From positions 21,849,510-21,913,509 of the forward strand of contig NC_058164.1 in the NCBI RefSeq assembly GCF_020080835.1: DNA of 64,000 bases, in the 5' to 3' direction. This stretch comes from Cotesia glomerata (lineage: Eukaryota > Arthropoda > Insecta > Hymenoptera > Braconidae). The notes under the pieces are model-generated. The model saw only the letters and a program-made list of their open reading frames with translations. It was not told the origin of the DNA and did not search any database. Positions 1-11,408 of the stretch are shown here, piece after piece. Position 1 is the first letter of the stretch, and every line of letters begins with the position of its first letter. The position numbers and the translations under genes were made by a program.

Positions 1-750
1 GGAGAAAAAAGTATTGCTATTATAGTGATCCAGTGGATCGTGAACGTAGTATTGTGATTAGCTCAAAACAGTATCGTCATTTTCACGATATTATAACCTA
101 ATATACTCTATACTTCGGATTCTTATATGAACTTTCCATGGTATAGTGAATATGTCAAAACGTATTGCGATCATAAAGAAACGTTTCCTTACTACGGCGA
201 AACGGATCGTGATTATCACGATCCACGACGCCTTCAGCGCCGCCACGCATAACCAAGTCTGAAACTCTTACGAGTAGATTTGTTTACAATTTTGGTGATG
301 AAATAGTGATAATTACATAAATTAGTTAATTAATATCAACAGCGATATAATATTTGTAAAAATAAAAAAAAAAGTTATATTAGATAAAGTCCAACTGCTG
401 TAAGTCATCATTTAAAAATTTTTAAACCTAATCCGATTCTTGACTGTCATAATCTACACAAAAATTTTAAACTAATCAAGCTACAATAGGAATTTTTATT
501 TATGTTAATAACAATAATATACCAAAAAACTAAAAAAACAATAATCTGCAATAAAATATAATTAACATTTAATTAAAGACAACTTAATCATCTATAAACC
601 ATAGCAATATAGACACTCGATATCCGAATCCATGTGGATCGTGATAATCACGATCTACTAGATCGGGCATATGCACATCTAAAGTATAGTCATACGAGGA
701 TCGTGATCATCACTATACTGTATCGTGAAAATAGCAATACTTTTTTCTCC
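1..750. mobile_element. Non-autonomous DNA element with perfect 20-bp terminal inverted repeats
   Basis: Bases 1-20 (GGAGAAAAAAGTATTGCTAT) are the exact reverse complement of 731-750. Inside, imperfect palindromes built on GATCGTGAT/ATCACGATC recur near 204-226, 637-657 and 697-716, so the element can fold extensively. No open reading frame is present, so it would depend on a transposase made elsewhere. The left end coincides with the window edge and the repeat may begin further left; after 750 the sequence continues GTGCAG, so the true terminus could be a few bases longer. Superfamily cannot be decided without the left target duplication. Confidence 0.75.
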
Positions 751-762
751 GTGCAGTTGTTC

Positions 763-877
763 AATCCGGGGTTTTCATTTTACCCGAGTTTATAACCATA
801 ACAACAGTACTATTCTAATGTTTATTAAATATATGTTGTTATCGTTACAAACTCTAGTTAAATAAAAACCCCGGGTT
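763..877. repeat. Short fold-back repeat
   Basis: An imperfect palindrome: AATCCGGGGTTTTCATTTTA at the left matches the reverse complement of the AATAAAAACCCCGGGTT stretch at the right, with further pairing between GTTTATAACCATAACAAC and GTTGTTATCGTTACAAAC. It has no coding capacity and is probably a small hairpin-type element next to the 1-750 element. Confidence 0.5.
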
Positions 878-1828
878 AAAAAACTGGCCCTTAATCATTT
901 TAGTTATATAGTAAACATAAATAAATTTTAGGGTTAGGGAACTCTTGCGGTGTTGTCAAATGTATACCGGTAATTCAGTGTGCCATATTTTTTATTAGTC
1001 AATTAAATGTTAATAATTATTTGATGAGTAAATTTTTCGAAAATTTCCTCAAAAATGTTATTAATTAATTAATTTAAAAAATAATTTTAAGATACATAAC
1101 AAAAGTATTTTTACGTATTATTTTTTTGTAGCTATTCTTTAGACTAGGAGGGTACTTGGATCTCCTTAAGGGATCATTTTGGTTTGTAACTTAAAAAAAA
1201 ATTTTTTTTTCGGGCCACTGTAGTTATATTATTTTACGATGTTTGTGTGGATTTTCGAGTGAAAAAAAATGAAATTTTCAAATAGGCTGAAGGGATTTTG
1301 TATGGTACCAGCATTGCTGATTGATTTTAGGTAAGATTTTTTTTTTTAGATTTGAAACGCGTTTATCTCAGAACTACGCTGAAAAAAAAATTCCTGACTG
1401 GAGTGTAAATTTTCTTGGCTCAAGAAAATATTAAGGAAGGTTGAAAATTTCTTGAATGAAATCAAAGTTTCTTGAGCCAAGAAAATTTATTCTTGCTCCA
1501 AAATAACTTTCGTTTTCCTTAAAATTTGCTTGGCGCAAGAAATTTGTTTTTTGTGTGTATGTTTATCTGGTTAATTAACGTACAGGACATCTCCGGAATC
1601 CCTGACCCGATTTTAATATTCTACATAGTAGTAGTTATTGCATCAACAACAACCAAATCAAAATTCTGATTTTTACTATTTTTTTTTTTTACTAAAAATT
1701 GTGAAAAAAAGCCTTATTTTTCAGTTATTATTTTATTAATGTCTGCCATTTTGTTATTTAAATTAAAAATTTTGAGTCCAATAAACAATTAAAAAAGACC
1801 TTTGAGAAATAAAATGAAATATACTTAC
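878..1828. other. Non-coding A+T-rich DNA, inside the last visible DDX46 intron
   Basis: No coding exon could be recognised on either strand. The stretch holds homopolymer runs and, at about 1378-1555, a segment with repeated CTTGGCTCAAGAAAA / CTTGAGCCAAGAAAA words in both orientations, similar in style to the dispersed repeat at 34683-34907 and 61143-61441. The GTAAGT donor at 1828-1823 on the minus strand means this is intronic for DDX46. Confidence 0.5.
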
Positions 1829-4800
1829 AGTAATAAGATTGGTAGGTCCAGCGCCTTTGAGAATAGCTTCAGCAGCCTGCTGAGTGGCTCCTTTAGCTTC
1901 AGCGCCCAAATTCTTAGCAATATTAATTTTCGACGCCAACTTCCTAGCCAATTCCAACTTGTCAGTAGCACTAGGCTGAGGTTGACCAGTCAAACCGAGA
2001 CTAGCAGCCGCGGGCCGGGTTATTTCCTTGATACTCCTCTTGGGCGCAAGCATGATTTCAATCTGCTGATCGATGTCATTTTCAATATCCTCATCATCAG
2101 AATCCTGCAACCCTAGCGCAGCTTTTTGGAATTTCTTTTTCTCATTAGCCAGCGCGGCTTCTGACTCATCAAACTTGAAGCCCTTGCCACTGAATCCACC
2201 TCCAGTGTGGACTTTCTTACCATCAGCAGCCAAACGCGCCCGGTACCGGTCCCACAAGATCTTCAATTTCTCAGGAATCAGAACACCAGCCAGTTCATAC
2301 GCGCGAATTATGTCTCCGGCATACTTCTCTTGCTCTGGAGTAATGAAGGTATACGCGTACCCTTTGTTACCAGCTCGACCAGTGCGACCACACCGATGAA
2401 CGTAGTCTTCATAGTGATTAGGACAATCGTAGTTAATCACCAGAACCAACTGCTTGACATCGAGCCCTCTTGCCGCCACAGAAGTCGCAATCAGGAGCTT
2501 CGTCCTTCCAGCCTTGAAGTCCAGGATCGTCGAATCGCGGTCACACTGATCTATTCCTCCGTGCAAAGACATGCAAGAATACGAAGCCTTCATCAAGTCC
2601 TTCAGCAGCGTGTCAGCGTTCTCCTGCTTGTCTACAAAAACAATTATCGAGCCTTTGTCCTGGTAATGCCCCAAAATCTCCAAGAGTTTGTAAAACTTCT
2701 GGTCCTCTTCCAGGACAACGACATGCTGCTCGACGTCCTTGCAAACTACAGACCTACCTCCTACCTGAACTTCCACCGGCTTGGAAAGGATCCGCCTGGC
2801 CAGAGCTTCCATTTGCCTCGGAAAGGTAGCACTGAAAAGGACCGTCTGCCTTCCAGGCTGGACATTTTCCATGATTCGCATCACCTGAGGCTCGAATCCC
2901 ATGTCAAACATCCGGTCAGCCTCATCAAGCACCACATAGGTAACTCTCTTTAAATTAGTGACCCTGCCACTGTTTGCCGCCAGCATATCAATCATCCTAC
3001 CTGGAGTGCAAACGATTATTTCAGCTCCGCGTTTCAGCTCCGCAATCTGCTCTGAAATTCCCGTACCTCCATAAACACAGACATGACTAAGACCTAGAGA
3101 TTTGGTGAATTTCTTCGAGTCGCGGCCAATTTGCATGCACAGCTCGCGAGTCGGTGTCATAATCAGTGCAATGGGTCCATCACCGTCGGCTAGAGGATGT
3201 TGGTCGAGAATATGCCGGAACATGGGCAGCAAAAAAGCGAGAGTTTTTCCACTTCCCGTCTTGGCAATTCCTATTAAATCACGACCGGACATTATCGTGG
3301 GAATAGCTTGGCACTGAATAGGAGTCGGTTTTTCGTAACCGAGCCTTTTCAGCACCTCGAGCTCTTTCTTAGTGACCCCACACTGGGCCCAAGATTTAAT
3401 CGGCTTGGGACTTCCTTTGCCCTTTACTCTAATGCCCTCCAGCTCTTCTTTGTACAGCTCAACTTCCTCGTTGGTCATCCTCGCTATCTCCGGAACTTCA
3501 ACGTAAAAAGATTTACGGAACGGCAAATATTCAGTATTTGCATGATCAACTTTTGCTAATTCGCGCTTCTGTTTGTTAGCGATTCCTGCTGCAGTTTCAT
3601 GCAAGTTTTCGCTTTCTTCTTCGCTGGAATATTCAAGCCCGTCCTGATTCTGTTCTATCAGCTCTCCCTTCTGTTTTTGAACCTTCTTTTTGGCGACTCC
3701 GGTGACAATAACGACTCCGCTGCTAGAATTAGAGGTTGAGTTCCCATTGGTAGCAGACTTGGCCTTGGGATCGACTTTGTTGACCTTCCTAACTTCTTCC
3801 TGGACTCCAGCCATGTACGCATCAAGGGGGTCGATTTCTTCTTCGTCTAAAGAAGCTACTGGCTTTAACTCGACGGCTTCTTCTTTGACGTCGCCCTCCT
3901 CGCCTTCCTTAGTACCAGTCGTCGACACGGGGACAGTTTCTTCGTCGCTGTCATCCTCTAAAGACCACTTCTTCATCGGCAACTGTAGATTCGCGAGAAT
4001 TGGCTTTCCGTCTTTTTTGGTAGCTTCTAGTTCGTTTTTCTTCCGCTCGGCGCGCCAGCGCTCGATTCGCTCACGGCGCTTCTGCATTTCGAGTTCCAGC
4101 CGCTTTTGTTCCTCCTCTTTGTCCAGCCTCGTGTGGTCGAATGGAAGATCCTCCTCATTTTTCTCCTTGTCCTTCTTTTCTTTGGACCGTGAGCGCTTGC
4201 GGTCTTTCATCGAACGCGACTTTGATGAATCGGTACGCTTTTCCTTGCTGTCACCGCGCTTTCGGTCCCGATCTCGATCACGGCGATCTCGGTCTCGGTC
4301 TCGAGAACGGCTCCGTCGGTCTCGGTATCTTTTTTCCTTGTCACGCTCGCGATCACGGTCACGATCTCGATCTCGGCTTCGGGAACGCCGACGCTTTTTT
4401 TCTGGCGTTACTGATCGCGATCGAGACCGGGATCTTGATCTTCTTCTGTGATGACGGTCTCTGAAAAATATTATTATTTATTAATTTATTATCATTTAAT
4501 AGTTTAATTACTGAATATTTATAATAAATTGGAATAAATTATAATTAGCGCTGGTTCCTAAAATTTTTTTCAAGACCTTCGCTTGCAATAAGTAAAAATT
4601 GTCTGACAAATTATAAATTTAATCATTATATCTTTCATGTAGGTGTCGTAGTATAATGTATGATAATTAGAATCATTAGTTGTAAATTAATGACGGCAAG
4701 TCAAAGAAAATCAATATTTGCAGTAAATAATAATTTTTAAAAAATGAAAATTTGAATTGTTGAAATTATTTAAAATCTTTTTTAAGTAAAATAAATCAAC

Positions 4801-6475
4801 TCATTAAATGAAATTATTATACTCAGTTTTTTAGTAATTATGTTAACATTGATGAAAAAATTTTTTCCGTACAGAATTTTTTATTTTAAAAAGCCAAAAA
4901 TCAGCTTTTCTTATATTCTTCATACAAATTTCAAGAAATTTTTTTAGATGTTACACTCCACCATTTTTTAACGATAAAAATTCAAAAATTAACTTTTTTT
5001 TTATGTAGAAAATATTTTTTTTCATTACATGTAATTAATTTGAAATCAAAAGAATGCATACTTGTCTTATTGTTAAGGTAGTACCTCCACGAAAAGCATA
5101 TTTCAAGAAAATTATGGCAATTTTTTTATCGAAAGCGAAATATAGTAATAATTCACCACCAAAATTTCAGATTAATTCACCGTACCATTTTTGAGTAATT
5201 AATTTTTGAAATTGCATCTTTTACACGTAGAGGTATAGAGAAATGGTAAAGTTAGTATTAAATCTATTTGCATCACTCGAGTGGTACGGAAGACTTCATA
5301 CTAACTTTACCATTTCTCTATACATCTATGTGTAAAAGATGCAATTTCAAAAATTAATTACTCAAAAACGGTGCGGTGAATTAATCTGAAATTTTGGTGG
5401 TGAATTATTAATATATTTCGCTTTCGATAAAAAAATTTCCATAATTTTCTTGAAATATGCTTTTCGTGGAGGTACTGCCTTAATTAAAATTTTTTAGGAA
5501 TCAATTTTTGGACTATTATACAATTTTGTTTTTTTTTTTTTAATTTATGAAAAACTGAACAAATAAAAAAAAATTGTTATATCATAACTTTTGATATGAC
5601 ACTGAAATTGACAGATATTAAAAATATTTTTTTTCGAATTTTATAGCTATTAAATTATTATAAAAAAATTAAATTAAAAAGTTCCACCTATAAAAATTAA
5701 TAAAAATTACAAGTGAAAATTTTTAGAAGCATTTTTTTATTGTAACTGATTTGTTAAAAAAATTTTTAAAATTGACAGCTGACGGCTAACTTCAGTGTTA
5801 TCTTTCGATTTAAAAATTTTTCATGAATTTTTAAAAAATTTGGTAATATTTATATTCTACTAACGATTTAACGGTGATACGGTAATTTTATAATACACCT
5901 ACATTTTTTTATATTTATTATCTAAAATAAAATGAAAAAAAAAAAAAAAAAAAAGTTAATCGAAACTTCAATTGTTATACCGAAAGACATCTGATGATTT
6001 TTAGAAATTTTTTAACAAATAAATTATAGCAAAAAAATTTTTTTTAAAAAGTTCCATCTTTAGAAGCTTTAAAAAATTATAAGTAAGATTGTTTAAAAAT
6101 AATTTTCTATGACTAGACTATTTTTCAAGAATAATAAAAAAATGATCAAGTATCTGCCAACTTCGGTGTCATCAATTTTTAGAATTTTAACAATTAAAAA
6201 TTGTGTGGACTTTTTCATAATTTATTTGTTTAGTTTAAATAAAAAATATTGATTAAAGAAATAAAATTTTTTGGAGTTTATTGAAATGCTTGTAAACGTC
6301 AAATTGTTTTAAAATTTCAGTTAGTGTTCTTCTTATTTGTTTAATCATTGAAGCATTTTTACAATAAATGATACATGTAATTAACAAAATAAAATATATT
6401 AATATAAATATACATATGTTTACTGTAAATATAAACTTAACCTGAAAATACTCACTTATCATTACTGCGTCCCAT
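1829..6475 (-). CDS. DDX46: ATP-dependent RNA helicase DDX46/Prp5 (3' end outside window)
   Basis: DEAD-box helicase of the U2 snRNP that in other eukaryotes remodels U2 for branch-site recognition in the nucleus. Two coding exons are visible: 6475-6456 (20 nt, MGRSND plus two bases, donor GTGAGT) and 4460-1829; the join restores one frame of 884 codons. The N-terminus is rich in alternating Arg/Ser and Arg/Asp (residues about 8-95), typical of DDX46. The core follows: Walker A AKTGSGKT at about 406-413, DEAD at 519-522, SAT at 550-552, then HRCGRTGRAG of motif VI. The reading frame runs a few codons past the GTAAGT donor at 1828, so the apparent tail to 1763 is intron; the conserved C-terminal domain of the family (ending after the NITV region) must lie left of the window. 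The 1995-bp intron 1 carries a long palindrome (5077-5479). Identity is secure; the exon 1 start is well supported by frame and splice sites. Confidence 0.93.
5077..5479. mobile_element. TTAA-flanked near-perfect palindrome (fold-back MITE)
   Basis: About 190-bp arms (5077-5255 and 5300-5479) are reverse complements with few mismatches, separated by a short unique centre. The ends read GGTAGTACCTCCACG and CGTGGAGGTACTGCC. TTAA stands on both sides (5073-5076 and 5480-5483), the target duplication expected for piggyBac-type transposition. There is no ORF. It lies in DDX46 intron 1. Confidence 0.85.
5561..6220. repeat. Dispersed A+T-rich repeat family, copies in DDX46 intron 1
   Basis: Contains the words ACACTGAAATTGACAG (near 5598), TTGACAGCTGACGGCTAACTTCAG (near 5772; only part of the motif) and a decayed version near 6145-6170. 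The same word set recurs at 6935-7222, 37990-38960, 58305-58445, 61495-61715 and 63640-64000 in both orientations. This looks like an abundant decayed interspersed family of this genome. Boundaries are not sharp. Confidence 0.6.
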
Positions 6476-7387
6476 TTTTGATGAAATAAATATTCTTTAA
6501 AAATTATTTATAATATTTATGTACAAATTTATATTTATTTTGATAAATATATGTATAATAAATTATTTAAAATAATACAGATTTACAATCTGTATTACAA
6601 ATTAATAGTTGATTTCAGATCACAGAATTACATATACATTCGTTTACAATTAGACATTTATTATTATGATTATTATCATGGCAGAAAGTAGACATTGGAT
6701 TGGCTGCGTTGAAGCTATGAAAAGCCGCCTAAAAGTACATCCTAACTATCTGTAAAAATAAAAAATCTCTCTAACTTTGACAGCGGCAAGTTTGAAATTC
6801 GTGTAAATTTATTTATTTAAATTGAATTAATTCTTTTTCATTTTACAAGAATAAACTTGACTTTGAAAAATGATATATTATTCAGAATTCTGAAGTGAGT
6901 CTTAAAGAGCGACTTACATATTTTTAAAATTTTTTGGATTATATTTTATCAACAATTTGATAACATAAAAGTTTAATTTACATTAGAAAATTTTTTAGAA
7001 TTTATAGCAATAAAATTAATAAAACTGAAGTCAGCTGACAGCTTTTAATTTTTTTAATTTTAAAGTAGATCAATTACAATAAAAAAATTAAAATTTTTCA
7101 CTAATAATTTTTATAGTTTTCACATGTGGAATTTTGTTATTATAATTTTTTTCGTAATTATTCCATTGTGTTAAAACTATAAAAAAATTTCTAATGTCTG
7201 TCAATTTCAGTGTCATATTAAATTATTATAACAGCCGATCCCCTATTTTTCTCGCATCGCACTCACTGCAAAAAATGGTACTATCCTTGTTGCACTCATG
7301 ATTATAAAGCTATTGCAGTTTTATGTTTTTCTTTTAAACAAATAAGAATTTTGAAAAAAAATGCTCTTCTACGAAATAGATAATTAA
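6476..7387. other. Spacer upstream of DDX46 with dispersed repeat
   Basis: No gene seen. A CAGCCAATCCAATG element on the minus strand (about 6694-6707) contains two CCAAT-like words and may be part of the DDX46 promoter, which is inference only. From about 6935 to 7222 there is another copy of the CTGAAGTCAGCTGACAGC / GTCTGTCAATTTCAGTGTCA family. Bases 7283-7411 resemble 22945-23075 (see that repeat). Confidence 0.45.
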
Positions 7388-7411
7388 AAAATCTATTCCG
7401 TAGCAGAACGT
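7283..7411 (+). repeat. Repeat shared with 22945-23075
   Basis: The segment around CTATCCTTGTTGCACTC ... AAGCTATTGCA ... ATAGATAATTAAAAAATCTAT aligns over about 130 bp with CTATCTTTGTCGCACTC ... AAGCTATTGCA ... AATAAATAATTAAATAATCCAT at the second site, in the same orientation. At this copy it directly precedes the BTB fragment, so it could be the upstream flank of a duplicated gene family or an independent repeat. Confidence 0.5.
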
Positions 7412-7723
7412 TTTCTGTTTGACTTGAATATTCCTTTCGAACTTGACAGATTCAGAAAAGATGTTCGTTCTAATTTTTTTGACCCACCGAAGCGCTATCA
7501 CTCATATTCAATGCCAATAACTTATACAATAATTTGGAACGGATTCGTTGAAGATTTGTATTATCCAGATGTGGGCACTCATATGAACATTTCATATGAC
7601 AAGAAAGAATTTAGTGACATAGTGATTAAAACTGAAGACGACGAATTTCCAGTTCATAGAAGTGTAATTTCAGCCCTAAGTCCTGTATTCGACAAAATTT
7701 TAACTTCTGGTATAGAGTTTTGA
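7388..7723 (+). pseudogene. Truncated BTB/POZ (MATH-BTB/speckle-type POZ-like) gene fragment
   Basis: An open frame running to a TGA at 7721-7723 encodes the start of a BTB/POZ domain: the stretch EFSDIVIKTEDDEFPVHRSV followed by ISALSPVFDKILTSG is the diagnostic first part (strand, D in the conserved SDV/SDI turn, H in F.vHR.vl, then the S.vF..ml helix). BTB domains of this type are substrate adaptors for Cullin-3 ligases and usually follow a MATH domain. The frame ends abruptly where the palindromic repeat TTTTGAGCTCGAAGAGC begins, and the remaining two thirds of the domain are missing. There is no ATG; the frame opens after a TAA at 7385, so this is either a broken gene or a lone exon. I favour a fragment cut by a repeat insertion. 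Confidence 0.65.
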
Positions 7724-7790
7724 GCTCGAAGAGCCCAAATTAACACAAAAATCATATTTTTGAGCTCGAAGAGCTCAAAAGCGTAATGTG
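7718..7790. repeat. Palindromic GAGCTCGAAGAGCTC repeat, left part
   Basis: Two near-identical palindromes, TTTTGAGCTCGAAGAGC at about 7719 and TTTTGAGCTCGAAGAGCTCA at about 7759, open a dispersed element that appears to continue at 8554 after the 7792-8553 insertion. It truncates the BTB frame. Confidence 0.5.
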
Positions 7791-7791
7791 T

Positions 7792-8553
7792 ACACGGAAA
7801 AAAGTAAACTGTAATAAATAACAGTCGATTTATAATAAGTAGTGATCAACCGCTAAAAATTACCATTTCAAACAGTAAAATCGTGATTTTACTATTCACT
7901 TTATAATATTTACCATTTAAACGTTACAATTTACTCTTTACATGGAAGAAAATACTATTTCAAACAGTAATATTCGCTATGTAAATGTCTAAAATGTTAA
8001 AGTATAATAATTAAGAATTCAGACTTTGATATTTATCATTTCGTACCTAAAAAATGATGTTATGATATGTAAAAAGTATAAAATAAAGTTAGTAAATTTC
8101 TAATACAAGCAACGTCAATATTTACAAAGTAAAATGGTAAATTTTAAACGCAACGCTAAAAATCAAACTGTAATTATTGACTTGTTCGGACTGATAAAAT
8201 GTATATTTTAAAAGTATAATTTTTACTGTTTCAAACGTTAAATTCTCCCAGAGTGAGACCCCCTCCTCTTTTATCTAAGTTCCCCTTCTCCACATAATAT
8301 CGACTATATATTGAAATGGAAATTTTTACTGTTTGAAACTGTAATTTTTAAAGATGAAAGAGTCGTTATTTACTATAGTGACAGCTACTAATCACTTATT
8401 TTGGATATTAAATTATAAATTGTCGCTTTTATACTTTCTACATTAAGTTCTGTAATATTTATATTTTGGCCACCCCGATGTCCACTTTACTGTTTGAAAC
8501 TATAAAAATTAACCGGAATCCGAGTGAATATTACAGTTTATTTTTTTCCGTGT
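7792..8553. mobile_element. Miniature DNA transposon with 24-bp terminal inverted repeats
   Basis: The left end ACACGGAAAAAAGTAAACTG(TAAT) matches the reverse complement of 8530-8553 with one mismatch. The interior is A+T rich with many GTAAA/TTTAC words in both orientations and no ORF. It interrupts another repeat (7718-7790 and 8554-9233), a two-layer nest. The target duplication is unclear; GTGT abuts both ends. Confidence 0.75.
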
Positions 8554-9041
8554 AATAGCAGTTTAATAAAACACAATTTTTTGAATTTTCAAAAAGCACT
8601 AACTTTTGAATGAATGAACCGATTTTCACGCGGTTGGCGGCATTCGACGCAGTTTTTGAAGCTCCATGAAAAATTATCAAGTTTAAATCGATCGAGCCAG
8701 GAATTTCAAAGTAATTCCGAAAAAACACTTTTTTCGGTTTTTTTTCGACAACGATAACTCACGAACAAATAACCGATTTTGATCGGGCTTGCGGTGATCG
8801 ACGTGGTTTTTTGATCTTAAGAACTGATTATATTTTGGAATTGATCAGTGAAGCCATTTAAAAGTAATTCCAAAAAAACCACATTTCAAAAAATTTTTTT
8901 TGTAGTTTTTTTTTAATTTCAAAAAATTTATTGGTTCGAATCGGTCCAAATAATATTCAAAATCTAAGTTTGGTCAAGCCCTTTCAAATGGCACCAACCG
9001 CGATTAAATCGGTCAAGCCGTTCAAAAGTTATAAGAGGATC

Positions 9042-9086
<45 letters not shown>

Positions 9087-9233
9087 TACTGACATCATCG
9101 AGAAAACATTCAGAGAAGCTTCCTAGGACCTCAAAACGTCAAGATCTGATGAGAACTCGATTTTCGAAAAACAGGGTAAAACCAATTTTTGAAAATTTTC
9201 AATTTTCTTAGCGGGAAGTTGAAAATATAAATT
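8554..9233. repeat. Dispersed non-coding repeat with CA microsatellite
   Basis: Contains imperfect tandem themes, ATGAACCGATTTTCACGCGG near 8613 and AATAACCGATTTTGATCGGG near 8766, each followed by a CATTCGACG / GATCGACG and an AATTCC..AAAAA segment, suggesting two related sub-repeats. A CATACA(CA)n tract lies at about 9045-9082. No coding capacity. It is the probable continuation of the element that begins at 7718. Confidence 0.5.
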
Positions 9234-9845
9234 TGCACGACTCATTGTCGAAGCATCAGAGAGGCGAAGCATCAGAGAGTGCTTTACGATCGAAAAATTT
9301 TTTTCGCCTCATTTTGGCGGCTATTTTTATTATTATAGCCTTGTTAGTTCACGGAATCAAGATATTTTGCATACTATTGTCGAGATAATTTAATGGAGAT
9401 TATTTTCATACTTTTTAAAAGTTGATTTACTGCAATAGAATTGGAAAAAAACACCAAAATAGGTCAAAAAATTTTCCTGTCCGTCATGTGTGAAACCCGG
9501 AAACACTGTAACTTGTGAAAAAATCCGTTATTTGAGTTAAATTTTTTTTTTTTAAATTCTAATCGACGATTGTACGTCACTGAATGCGAATGATTAATTA
9601 ATTCAGTGTCGTTTAATTGCAATTAATAAAAAACGAAAACTACAAGACTGTATATCTATATATACCCATGTAAAATTAACATGGATGGTGACATATCTAT
9701 AGATATTATGTACATTTATTCCACCAGAGGCGCTTGTGCAGTATCTTCCTAGTACAGATGTTTTTTCGGCAACTAATTTTGAACAACTTATGTTTTTTTT
9801 TTTTTTTTTTTTTTATTTTATAATTAAATGAGCATGAGTCGTGCA
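9234..9845 (+). mobile_element. MITE copy 1 with TGCACGACTCAT termini, downstream of H4
   Basis: Starts TGCACGACTCAT and ends ATGAGTCGTGCA (12-bp inverted termini). The same element lies in opposite orientation at 12673-13269, so the two form a long inverted repeat around the H4-H3 pair. Similarity extends about 30 bp beyond the right terminus (to about 9880), so the real element boundary on that side may lie further out. No ORF. Confidence 0.75.
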
Positions 9846-9992
9846 CTTTTGGATTTTCCAAACTTTTTTTTTATTTTCTCATACCGCCTGTAATAGAACG
9901 TCTTTTTTAATTACGATTATCTGATATCTGGTATTATCAATTAACTTCAATGCTTAAAACTGTTTGTATTTATGAATATATATTTTATTACG

Positions 9993-10136
9993 TAAGGTAA
10001 AAGCCCCAATATATGATCATGTACCAGTATATGATCACTCCATGTATTTGTATACCTATATTTGTGAATATAGATTTACAAATACATGGAGTGATCATAT
10101 ACTGGTACGTGATCATCTATTGGGGCTTTTACCTTA
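9993..10136. mobile_element. 144-bp perfect-type hairpin element (TAAGGTAAAAGCCCC)
   Basis: Bases 9993-10053 and 10076-10136 are near-perfect reverse complements, beginning TAAGGTAAAAGCCCCAAT and ending with its complement. The arms contain repeated ATATGATCA words. The terminal sequence resembles that of 62050-62258 (…AAGTAAAAGACCC), suggesting one family. A 60-codon frame through it is a by-product of the palindrome. Confidence 0.8.
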
Positions 10137-10305
10137 TACTCCAAATTTCAAAAACTTACTCAAATATTGCATTTATGAGTAAAGAATCCCAATGAACTTA
10201 AATATTTTCGCATTTTTCTATGTATAATTCAATTGGGAGTGAAACAAAAAACCAATGTAGCGCAAATTAAAACTTATATGATTTTCTTAGTGTGAAAAAT
10301 TTAGT

Positions 10306-10321
10306 GGCCCTGAGAAGGGCC
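10306..10321 (-). terminator. Histone 3' end stem-loop of H4
   Basis: On the minus strand GGCCCTTCTCAGGGCC: 6-bp stem and 4-base loop, the SLBP-bound signal of replication-dependent histone mRNAs. It lies 35 bases after the H4 stop. A downstream element CTAAGAAAATCAT follows, shared with H3, in the position expected for U7 snRNA pairing. Confidence 0.93.
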
Positions 10322-10356
10322 GTTTTTTTTATAAATTTGATGGTAGAGTGTGATAT

Positions 10357-10949
<593 letters not shown>

Positions 10950-11360
10950 ATGGCCCGAACTAAGCAAACTGCTCGTAAGTCTACTGGAGGTAAAGCTCCA
11001 CGTAAGCAACTTGCCACCAAAGCTGCTCGTAAGAGTGCACCAGCTACTGGAGGTGTCAAAAAGCCTCACCGCTACCGTCCAGGAACTGTTGCTCTTCGTG
11101 AGATCCGTCGTTACCAGAAGAGTACGGAGTTGTTGATCCGTAAATTACCCTTCCAACGTCTTGTTCGTGAAATTGCCCAGGACTTTAAAACTGATCTGCG
11201 ATTCCAGAGCTCTGCTGTGATGGCCCTTCAGGAAGCCAGCGAGGCTTACCTCGTCGGTCTTTTTGAAGACACCAACCTCTGTGCCATTCACTCCAAGCGT
11301 GTCACCATCATGCCCAAAGACATCCAGTTGGCTCGTCGTATCCGAGGAGAACGTGCCTAG
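10950..11360 (+). CDS. His3: Histone H3 (H3.2-type)
   Basis: 136-codon frame starting MARTKQTARKSTGGKAPRKQ and ending ARRIRGERA. The replication-type residues SAVMALQE in helix 2 and the single cysteine (CAIH) identify the canonical replicative form rather than H3.3. H3 forms the (H3-H4)2 tetramer; the tail lysines K4, K9, K14 and K27 are all present. Intronless, divergent from H4, and followed by a stem-loop at 11393-11408. Start and end are unambiguous. Confidence 0.98.
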   Translation: MARTKQTARKSTGGKAPRKQLATKAARKSAPATGGVKKPHRYRPGTVALREIRRYQKSTELLIRKLPFQRLVREIAQDFKTDLRFQSSAVMALQEASEAYLVGLFEDTNLCAIHSKRVTIMPKDIQLARRIRGERA

Positions 11361-11392
11361 GTTATCATTTTTAATCTAACATTTGAAAAAAC

Positions 11393-11408
11393 GGCCCTTT
11401 TCAGGGCC
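11393..11408 (+). terminator. Histone 3' end stem-loop of H3
   Basis: GGCCCTTTTCAGGGCC, a perfect 6-bp stem with a TTTT-type loop 33 bases after the stop, followed by the purine-rich CTAAGAAAATCAT downstream element that also follows H4. Confidence 0.95.

Larger units (their letters stand above)
4461..6455. other. DDX46 intron 1, filled with repeats
   Basis: Non-coding. Besides the TTAA-flanked palindrome at 5077-5479, the part from about 5560 to 6220 holds copies of the dispersed family marked by TGACACTGAAATTGACAG and TGACAGCTGACGGCTAACTT (see the separate repeat entries), plus a poly(A) run near 5934-5955. Confidence 0.6.

Noticed and set aside
2073..4464. Plus-strand frames over DDX46
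   Set aside because: Antisense shadows of the helicase exon; no protein family resemblance.
9045..9082. CRISPR-like or tandem array
   Set aside because: Only a CA microsatellite; no array of spaced repeats exists anywhere in the window.
10013..10195. 60-codon frame
   Set aside because: Created by a palindromic miniature element.
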